Part shown: one piece after another, positions 7,564-12,042 of the stretch | How positions within the stretch are numbered: the stretch's first letter is position 1 | Layout of the letters: each line of letters opens with the position of its first letter | Assembly: GCA_036752825.1 (NCBI GenBank) | Contig: DAIORV010000067.1 | Coordinates: forward strand, 1 to 12,042 | Direction: 5' to 3' | Length of the DNA stretch: 12,042 nucleotides | DNA from: UBA5177 sp002413265 | GTDB taxonomy: Bacteria > Chloroflexota > UBA5177 | Translations under genes and position numbers: made by a program | The notes under the pieces: model-generated | Told to the model about the DNA's origin: nothing | Databases searched by the model: none | Seen by the model: the letters and a program-made list of their open reading frames with translations, nothing else

Positions 7564-9163
7564 AAAGATGGTCGGGAGTCCGGACAGGGGCCTGCGAGAA
7601 ACCATCTCGCGACACGACTGTGCGCCGCAGCCACGCGGCGTCGCGGAACGGAAAATCGGTTCTGTAATGTGCTCCTCGGCTCTCCTGCCGGATCGAAGCG
7701 GACGATACCACGAGAGCCGCGACGAGGGCCAGATTCGACGCCTCCTGCTCGGCGACGGTCTCTGCGGACCCGGCACGTCTGCCTGCCTCAATCTGCCGAG
7801 CCGCGGCGGACAAGGAGTCCGCGGACCGGACCAGGGAGGCATCTCGCCACATCAACTCTCGGACCGAGAGTCGGAAATCTTCGCTCACGATGTCCGAAGA
7901 AGAAACAGGACCGATGTCCAAATCGGGACGATCCGAATCCGCCTGCAGTGGCGAGCCATCAAAATCTTCGACGAGGCCCAGTATCGCTCGTCGAGCGAAG
8001 ACCAGTCCCTCGAGTAGAGAATTGCTCGCCAATCGGTTGGCGCCGTGGACACCTGTGCAGGCCACCTCGCCGCATGCCAGCAGGCCCGGAAGCGTCGTTC
8101 GGCCCGCGGAGTCGGTCCTGATGCCGCCCATCATGTAGTGCGCGGCAGGCGCGACCGGTATCGGCTCGCGCAGCGGCTCAATCCCTTGTCCCCGGCAAAA
8201 CCGCATGATACTTGGGAACCGCGTCTCCACCGTGCGAGAGGACAGGTGCCGAACGTCGAGCCAAACGTGGCTGCTTCCCGTCTTGCGCATCTGCGTGTGG
8301 ATGGCGCGCGCCACCACGTCTCTTGGGGCTAGCTCGCGGTCGGGATGGTAGTCGCTCATGAAGGCCCGCTCAGTGACGTCCCGAAGTATGCCACCCTCTC
8401 CACGTACGGCCTCAGATATAAGGAACGAAGGCGCTCCATCGAGCGCGAATGCGGTCGGATGAAACTGGATGAACTCGAGATCCGCAAGCTCGGCGCCGGC
8501 GCGATACGCCAGGGCGAGACCATCTCCGGTTGCCACGTCGGGATTGGTGGTTCTTGAAAACAGCTGACCGGCACCGCCGGTCGCGAGGAGCACACGAGGC
8601 GCCTCGACTGCCAGCCGGCACCCGTCGCTCCTCTGTAAAACCAATCCGGTGATGACGCCGCCGCGCGTCGTCAGATCAATGCAGAAGACATTCTCCAGAA
8701 CACGCACGCCGGAGGATCTGACAGCCGAGGCCAGGGTTCGCTCGATGCTTGCTCCCGTGGCGTCGCCACCCGCGTGGAGCACGCGCGGGAGGGAGTGCGC
8801 CGCTTCCAGCGTCCAGGCGAGCTCCCCACCATCTCGATCGAACGAGACGCCGCGTCGTAGCAAATCTTGAATGCAATACGGCGCATCTCCGGTCAGTGCA
8901 CGCACCGCTTGGGGGTCGCAGAGACCGTCGCCAGCGGCGATGGTGTCTCGCGTGTGCAGCTCGGGCGAATCACCTGCTCGAAGCGCCGCTGCAATACCGC
9001 CCTGAGCGTATCGAGTGTTGCTTTCTTCGAGCTGAACTTTGGACACGAGGAGGACGCGCATCGACTCAGCAGCGAGCAAAGACGCATAAAGTCCAGCGAT
9101 GCCGCTTCCGACCACGATCAGATCCCAGGGCGCCGACGTTAGCTCCTCGTCTAGATGTTCCAA
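7556..9163 (-). CDS. nadB: L-aspartate oxidase
   Basis: This FAD enzyme oxidises aspartate to iminoaspartate, the substrate of quinolinate synthase. I start it at a TTG at 9163, two bases after the nadA stop, with GGAG seven bases upstream. This gives 535 residues, normal for NadB; the frame stays open upstream only because it shadows nadA. The dinucleotide-binding motif GSGIAG is at 19-24, SNTRYAQGG at 48-56, LATGGAGQLF at 193-202, FIQFHPT at 231-237, RGEGG at 254-258 and PRDVVAR at 280-286 with the catalytic-region Arg281. Later come AAHYMMGGI, ACTGVHGANRLASNSLLE and RESRGAHYRTDFP, typical of aspartate oxidase as opposed to succinate dehydrogenase. No ATG is available in the right place, so the exact start is less certain than the function. 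Confidence 0.94.
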   Translation of the reverse strand: MEHLDEELTSAPWDLIVVGSGIAGLYASLLAAESMRVLLVSKVQLEESNTRYAQGGIAAALRAGDSPELHTRDTIAAGDGLCDPQAVRALTGDAPYCIQDLLRRGVSFDRDGGELAWTLEAAHSLPRVLHAGGDATGASIERTLASAVRSSGVRVLENVFCIDLTTRGGVITGLVLQRSDGCRLAVEAPRVLLATGGAGQLFSRTTNPDVATGDGLALAYRAGAELADLEFIQFHPTAFALDGAPSFLISEAVRGEGGILRDVTERAFMSDYHPDRELAPRDVVARAIHTQMRKTGSSHVWLDVRHLSSRTVETRFPSIMRFCRGQGIEPLREPIPVAPAAHYMMGGIRTDSAGRTTLPGLLACGEVACTGVHGANRLASNSLLEGLVFARRAILGLVEDFDGSPLQADSDRPDLDIGPVSSSDIVSEDFRLSVRELMWRDASLVRSADSLSAAARQIEAGRRAGSAETVAEQEASNLALVAALVVSSASIRQESRGAHYRTDFPFRDAAWLRRTVVSRDGFSQAPVRTPDHLYA

Positions 9164-9165
9164 CC

Positions 9166-10251
9166 CTAGGCTCCGAGATCGAGCATGCGGTCGAGGGCAA
9201 CTCGCGCCCAGCGGCGAGTCGAGTCGTCGACCGCGATCCTGTTTACTACTCGACCCTCCACCAAGTTCTCTAGAGCCCAGCAGAGAAAAGCCGGGTGGAC
9301 TCGGTACATCGTGGAACACGGACAAACGATGGGGTCGAGACAGAAGATGAGCTTGTCCGGATGCTCGGCTTGCAGGCGGCGAACCAGGTTGATCTCGGTG
9401 CCGACGGCAAACTGACTGCCGGCAGGTGCTTCTTCGATCACCTTGATGATGAACTCGGTCGAACCGTCCATGTCGGCGGCAGCGACGACTTCCCGTCTGC
9501 ATTCTGGATGCACGACGATCGTTATATCCGGATGCTCCAGCCGGGCCGTTTCTATCTGCTCGACCGTGAACCTCTCGTGGACGGAACAGAACCCCTTCCA
9601 CAGGACCACCTGACTCTGGCGCAGCTCCTCTACGGTATTGCCGCCGAGCGGCTTGCGCGGGTCCCAGACGATCGAGCGACCGAGCCCAAGACGGTGTGCC
9701 GTATTCCGGCCGAGGTGCTCGTCAGGGAAGAACAACACTCGTTCTCCCTGCCGCATGGCCCACTCGACCAGGGCCGGAGCATTCGAGGAGGTGCAGACGA
9801 CGCCGCCGTTCTCGCCACAGAACGCTTTCAGGTCGGCAGCCGAATTCATGTAGGTCACGGGAATAGTACCTGGGCCGCAGACCCGTGCCAGCTCGTCCCA
9901 ACACGCGGCAACATCGTCGAGGTTGGCCATATCCGCCATGGAACAACCCGCTGCCAGGTTCGGAAGGATGACCTGTTGATCGGGACCGCTGAGAATGTCT
10001 GCGCTCTCGGCCATGAAATGCACGCCACAGAAGACTATGAATTCCGCGTCCGGCCTGCCCGCGGCCAGCTGCGAAAGCTTGAAAGAGTCGCCTCTCAGAT
10101 CGGCATGCCGGATGATCTCTTCGCGCTGATAGTGGTGCCCCAATATCACCAGTCGGTCGCCTAGCCGTCGTCTAGCCTCGGCAATGCGCGTGTCGATCTC
10201 GTCGGGCAACAGCGACCGGTATTCGGCGGGCAGAGGAGCCTGACGGGCCAT
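9166..10251 (-). CDS. nadA: Quinolinate synthase, [4Fe-4S] enzyme
   Basis: NadA condenses iminoaspartate with dihydroxyacetone phosphate to quinolinate. The three cluster cysteines by family comparison are Cys153 (VVCTSSNA), Cys222 (GFCSVHE) and Cys310 or Cys312 (CPCSTMYR). Substrate-site motifs include GHHYQ (38-42), FCGVHFMAESA and HPEC. I start at the ATG at 10251 (MARQAPLPAEYRSL, 361 residues) because family similarity begins there. The frame stays open to an ATG at 10431, but those extra 60 residues look unlike a protein domain and would contain the operator box in their first codons. The weak point is the lack of a clear ribosome binding site before 10251; a GTG at 10395 is an alternative. 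It is the first gene of nadA-nadB-nadC-desulfurase-SDR and is apparently controlled by NrtR. Confidence 0.92.
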   Translation of the reverse strand: MARQAPLPAEYRSLLPDEIDTRIAEARRRLGDRLVILGHHYQREEIIRHADLRGDSFKLSQLAAGRPDAEFIVFCGVHFMAESADILSGPDQQVILPNLAAGCSMADMANLDDVAACWDELARVCGPGTIPVTYMNSAADLKAFCGENGGVVCTSSNAPALVEWAMRQGERVLFFPDEHLGRNTAHRLGLGRSIVWDPRKPLGGNTVEELRQSQVVLWKGFCSVHERFTVEQIETARLEHPDITIVVHPECRREVVAAADMDGSTEFIIKVIEEAPAGSQFAVGTEINLVRRLQAEHPDKLIFCLDPIVCPCSTMYRVHPAFLCWALENLVEGRVVNRIAVDDSTRRWARVALDRMLDLGA

Positions 10252-10408
10252 GGCGGCACGACTCGGTGGACGGACCTCGAAGCTCGCACCCGGGCCATAT
10301 GAAGTTTGATCCTGTGATCCGAGCCCCGCAAGCGATGTGAAAGCCGAGACGGGATCGTCAGTCTGTGACGAGCTGCAGGTCGAGTTTGCTGCCACCTTCT
10401 GCTTTTCG

Positions 10409-10425
10409 AGTGTCAATCCTACACT
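10409..10425. promoter_or_regulatory. Probable NrtR operator at nadA
   Basis: The 17-bp sequence AGTGTCAATCCTACACT is an inverted repeat of five-base half-sites, AGTGT-N7-ACACT. It matches the box at the nrtR start at 14 of 17 positions, including bases between the half-sites, which points to one shared regulator. It lies between nrtR and nadA, about 160 bp before the nadA start chosen here, and overlaps a candidate -10. NrtR is the obvious ligand, since the nrtR gene is next door; this is inference. Confidence 0.7.
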
Positions 10426-10445
10426 TTTCATTGACGGGGAACCAA
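10416..10445 (-). promoter_or_regulatory. Weak candidate promoter of the nadABC operon
   Basis: On the minus strand TTGGTT (10445-10440) and TAGGAT (10421-10416, 4 of 6 matches) are 18 bp apart, with a predicted start near 10409. The operator would then cover the -10 and the start site, the usual position for repression. Both hexamers are poor matches, so I give this as a position and not a firm promoter. It would make the ATG at 10431 untranslatable, leaving a leader of about 160 nt before 10251. Confidence 0.35.
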
Positions 10446-10469
10446 TCCTCTCTGGATCACGAACCAGAT

Positions 10470-11180
10470 CTATCTGAACTCGAAGTCCCGGTCGGCGAAT
10501 CGATACAGCCTCGCCGGCCGACGGGTACCGTTCTGCGTGTGCGAACCCGTTTCGATTACCACGCCGGAATCCAAAACCTTCCGGCGAAAATTTCGCTTGT
10601 CGAGGTTTTCCCCGAGTACCAGCTCATATGCCTTCTGCAGTCCTGTGAGAGTGAATTCCGGTGGCAATAGCTGGAAGGCCACGGACGAATACAAGATCTT
10701 GTTGCGGAGCCGCCACAGCGCGTACTGCACGATCTCCAGATGGTCGAAGGCGAGCTCCGGAAGCTCGTCGAGAGGCGTCCAGTGAAGTTCCCCATCACAG
10801 GCTGGACCCAGCTTCCTGTGCGCGGGCACCAGACCGAAATACGCCACCGAGATGACTCGTCCACGAGGATCGCGCCCCGGCTTGGCAAGCGTGCCGTCCA
10901 CATACTGCGGCGGCCTGTCGAAGGTTTTCAGCTGGTCGACCCAGATGTCTCCGAGGCCTATCCTCTGCAATTCGGCCAGCATCGTGTCCTTGAGCTGTTG
11001 ATTGGCCGAATTAATTGCACCAGGCAAAGCCCACCAGCCCGCAAACGGCTCCCAGCTACGCCGCCTCAGCAGCACATGCAACCTGTCGTTTACCAAGGTA
11101 AAGAGGACCGGATCCACGCTCAAGCGAACGAGAACGGGAGAGATTTCAGGGTCGCGCCGAGGGACAGTAGAGAGTGTCAT
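10470..11180 (-). CDS. nrtR: NrtR, Nudix-related transcriptional repressor of NAD genes
   Basis: NrtR proteins join an ADP-ribose-binding Nudix fold to a C-terminal winged helix and repress NAD synthesis or salvage genes; ADP-ribose-type ligands release them from DNA. From the ATG at 11180 the protein has 236 residues. The Nudix fold spans about 15-150 (FAGWWALPGA at 47-56). The Nudix box that should follow lacks the REUXEE catalytic core (it reads LAELQRIGL), so hydrolase activity is not expected, as in known NrtR. The winged helix spans about 158-232 with FTLTGLQKAYELVLG and LDKRNFRRK. Longer starts at TTG 11219 or ATG 11192 lie in the -35 and -10 boxes and are unlikely. The mRNA would have a leader of only about four bases. 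Its promoter carries two operator-like boxes, so autoregulation is expected. It lies between nudF and nadA. Confidence 0.9.
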   Translation of the reverse strand: MTLSTVPRRDPEISPVLVRLSVDPVLFTLVNDRLHVLLRRRSWEPFAGWWALPGAINSANQQLKDTMLAELQRIGLGDIWVDQLKTFDRPPQYVDGTLAKPGRDPRGRVISVAYFGLVPAHRKLGPACDGELHWTPLDELPELAFDHLEIVQYALWRLRNKILYSSVAFQLLPPEFTLTGLQKAYELVLGENLDKRNFRRKVLDSGVVIETGSHTQNGTRRPARLYRFADRDFEFR

Positions 11181-11189
11181 CGCTACACT
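11173..11189. promoter_or_regulatory. Probable NrtR operator, box 1, at the nrtR start
   Basis: AGTGTCATCGCTACACT has the same half-sites and spacing as the nadA box and is identical to it at 14 of 17 positions; the base before it is G in both. It covers the predicted transcription start (near 11184) and the ATG of nrtR. A bound protein here would block the repressor's own expression. Confidence 0.7.
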
Positions 11190-11190
11190 C

Positions 11191-11219
11191 ATAATAAGTG
11201 TGTAGTTGACCCTTGTCAA
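11191..11219 (-). promoter_or_regulatory. Strong sigma70-type promoter of nrtR
   Basis: On the minus strand a perfect -35 TTGACA (11219-11214) and the -10 TATTAT (11196-11191, 5 of 6 matches) are separated by exactly 17 bp. The predicted start is near 11184, four bases before the ATG at 11180, so the mRNA is nearly leaderless. The -35 also sits in the inverted repeat GTTGAC-CCTT-GTCAAC (11205-11220). Confidence 0.8.
11197..11213. promoter_or_regulatory. Probable NrtR operator, box 2, filling the -35/-10 spacer
   Basis: AGTGT-N7-ACCCT differs by one base from the half-site pattern of the other boxes and occupies exactly the 17 bases between the nrtR -35 and -10. It is separated from box 1 by seven bases, so the four half-sites AGTGT, ACACT, AGTGT and ACCCT recur every 12 bp. 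The middle pair also forms the near-perfect palindrome ACACT-CATAATA-AGTGT (11185-11201). Confidence 0.55.
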
Positions 11220-11240
11220 CCGGCCGGCCGCGCTAGCCTC

Positions 11241-11807
11241 TTAGATTTCTAAGCGGCTTTGGCGATCGCTCCCGGTACTGCCGGGTCCCTGGGCGTAGGC
11301 AAGCGCCAGCAAGGTTTTGGCGTCGGGCACCGTCCCCGCGAGCTGTGCCGTCGCCTCATCGGGAGTGAGCAGCACCACCTCGATTCGATCCGTCTCTTCG
11401 GTTGCTTCCCCGGCCTCCAGGTCTGTCGCTTCGTAGAGATGCATGAGCTCGGTTGTAAATCCCGGAGACGTATAAAAGGAGGTGAGGTGACGAATCGAGC
11501 CGACCTTGTATCCGGTCTCTTCCAACATCTCGCGCCTCACTGCTTCCGCAGCCGTCTCCCCGGCGTCGATTCCCCCGGCCGGTACCTCCAGCAAGACTCT
11601 TTCGGCCGCCTTCCGGTACTGCCGCACCATTACTATCCTGCCATCGTCCAGGCGCGGAATCACCGCCACCACTTCCGGATGTTCAACGATCTCACGCTCC
11701 GTGCTGCCCCCATCCGGAAGGCGGACCTTCAGTCTTTTCACGGTTACGAGCTTTCCCTCGAAGACGGTATCGCTGTCCAGTGTCTGCTCGGCGACTATCT
11801 CACCCAT
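11241..11807 (-). CDS. nudF: Nudix hydrolase, probable ADP-ribose pyrophosphatase (NudF type)
   Basis: The enzyme should split ADP-ribose into AMP and ribose 5-phosphate. From the ATG at 11807 it has 188 residues, close to Bacillus NudF. The Nudix box is complete: Gly78, Glu84 and REMLEETGY (92-100), matching GX5EX7REUXEEXGU. The N-terminal beta-rich part (EREIVEHPEVVAVIP) and MVRQYR are typical of the ADP-ribose branch. GGTGG lies seven bases before the ATG. An alternative GTG at 11873 has a strong AGAGGAAGG seven bases upstream and would add 22 residues that do not look like the family. It lies 21 bp before the nrtR promoter, and no clear terminator separates them. Its substrate is the family ligand of NrtR, so it may tune that repressor; substrate specificity is inferred from sequence type. 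Confidence 0.85.
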   Translation of the reverse strand: MGEIVAEQTLDSDTVFEGKLVTVKRLKVRLPDGGSTEREIVEHPEVVAVIPRLDDGRIVMVRQYRKAAERVLLEVPAGGIDAGETAAEAVRREMLEETGYKVGSIRHLTSFYTSPGFTTELMHLYEATDLEAGEATEETDRIEVVLLTPDEATAQLAGTVPDAKTLLALAYAQGPGSTGSDRQSRLEI

Positions 11808-11979
11808 GGCGCTGCCACCCTTCCCTGTCCGACCCCTTGATCCTACAGGTGGTTTCGACAGAATCAGAGTCACGCGCACACCTTCCTCTGTATAATGTCA
11901 AGCTCGCAGGACGTCGCCGTGTCAGGCGAATCGACCTCTTCGCACTAGAAAGATGATGGAATCGCCGAATGTCGGCCTA

Positions 11980-12009
11980 TTGACACGAAGCTATGTCGCC
12001 GCCTATAAC
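11980..12009 (+). promoter_or_regulatory. Promoter reading out of the right edge
   Basis: TTGACA (11980-11985, perfect -35) and TATAAC (12004-12009, 5 of 6 matches) are 18 bp apart on the plus strand. The predicted start near 12016 lies two bases before an ATG at 12018. This is divergent from nudF. Confidence 0.65.
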
Positions 12010-12017
12010 TATTGTCA

Positions 12018-12042
12018 ATGGCATTCAGCCAGCGGGAAGGGA
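12018..12042 (+). CDS. Start of an unidentified gene, cut by the window edge
   Basis: The ATG at 12018 opens a frame of eight codons (MAFSQREG) before the window ends. It is supported only by the strong promoter, whose -10 ends eight bases upstream, as would suit a leaderless mRNA. A competing frame from 11953 (starting MMESPNVGLL) is also open to the edge but begins upstream of this promoter and has no visible ribosome binding site. Nothing can be said about function. Confidence 0.35.

Noticed and set aside
7564..7842. A 93-codon upstream extension of nadC
   Set aside because: It reads the 3' part of nadB in another frame; family similarity begins at the ATG at 7563.
9164..9601. A 146-codon upstream extension of nadB
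   Set aside because: It overlaps the conserved C-terminal half of nadA, including cluster-cysteine motifs, in a different frame.
9295..10164. A 289-codon open frame on the plus strand opposite nadA
   Set aside because: It is the antisense shadow of nadA in high-G+C DNA, has no promoter or ribosome binding site, and its product looks like no protein domain.
10451..10468. A hairpin TCTGG-N8-CCAGA at the 3' end of nrtR as a terminator
   Set aside because: The stem has only five pairs and lacks a T tract on the minus strand.
11181..11219. Longer nrtR starts at TTG 11219 and ATG 11192
   Set aside because: They coincide with the -35 and -10 of the best promoter in the window and would lie upstream of the predicted mRNA start.
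11221..11230. The palindrome CGGCCGGCCG between nudF and nrtR
   Set aside because: It is short, GC-only, without loop or T tract, and likely by chance in this composition.
11891..11896. A perfect TATAAT on the plus strand beside nudF
   Set aside because: No -35 is found at 16-18 bp and no supported gene starts nearby; the reverse strand TTGACA at 11901-11896 likewise has no -10 partner.
11953..12042. A frame starting MMESPNVGLL that stays open to the window edge
   Set aside because: It has no ribosome binding site and begins before the strong plus-strand promoter; 30 codons without a stop is not enough evidence in this sequence.

Overview
The window reads as chromosomal DNA from a free-living, high-G+C bacterium, probably monoderm. 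It carries a LytR-CpsA-Psr protein with a C-terminal LytR_C domain, a long NadA of the type that keeps a GHHYQ motif, Nudix-type NAD regulation and, apparently, leaderless promoters. Chloroflexota, Dormibacterota or a deep actinobacterial-type lineage would fit. This is an impression from protein style, not a phylogenetic result. No mobile element, CRISPR array, tRNA or rRNA was seen, and gene packing is tight throughout.

Layout. (1) Positions 1-1808, plus strand: the end of an OmpR/PhoB-type response regulator and its histidine kinase, coupled by a GTGA overlap. (2) Positions 1819-4596, minus strand: an envelope block of a small three-helix membrane protein of unknown function, a GalE-like UDP-glucose 4-epimerase four bases after it, and an LCP cell-wall ligase with its own start-proximal promoter. 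(3) Positions 4707-10251, minus strand: the complete de novo NAD operon nadA-nadB-nadC-cysteine desulfurase-SDR, with almost every junction overlapping by 4-8 bases or separated by 2. (4) Positions 10470-11180, minus strand: NrtR, a Nudix-fold repressor fused to a winged helix. (5) Positions 11241-11807, minus strand: a catalytically intact Nudix hydrolase of the ADP-ribose pyrophosphatase (NudF) type. (6) Positions 11808-12042: an intergenic stretch with a plus-strand promoter running off the right edge.

How it works together. NadB and NadA make quinolinate from aspartate and dihydroxyacetone phosphate, and NadC turns it into nicotinate mononucleotide. The NifS/IscS-like desulfurase most likely supplies sulfur for the NadA [4Fe-4S] cluster. 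NrtR proteins are known repressors of NAD genes that respond to ADP-ribose, and the next gene encodes the kind of enzyme that destroys ADP-ribose. The sequence supports this circuit directly. A 17-bp box, AGTGT-N7-ACACT, lies upstream of nadA (10409-10425) and again at the nrtR start (11173-11189), with 14 of 17 bases identical. At nrtR a second, slightly degenerate box fills exactly the 17 bases between a consensus -35 and a near-consensus -10, so that half-sites repeat every 12 bp across the promoter. This apparently self-regulated NAD circuit is the most interesting element of the window.

A second theme is start-proximal promoters. For nrtR, for the LCP gene and for the gene entering at the right edge, the -10 box lies only 6-10 bases before the start codon, which predicts leaderless or nearly leaderless mRNAs.
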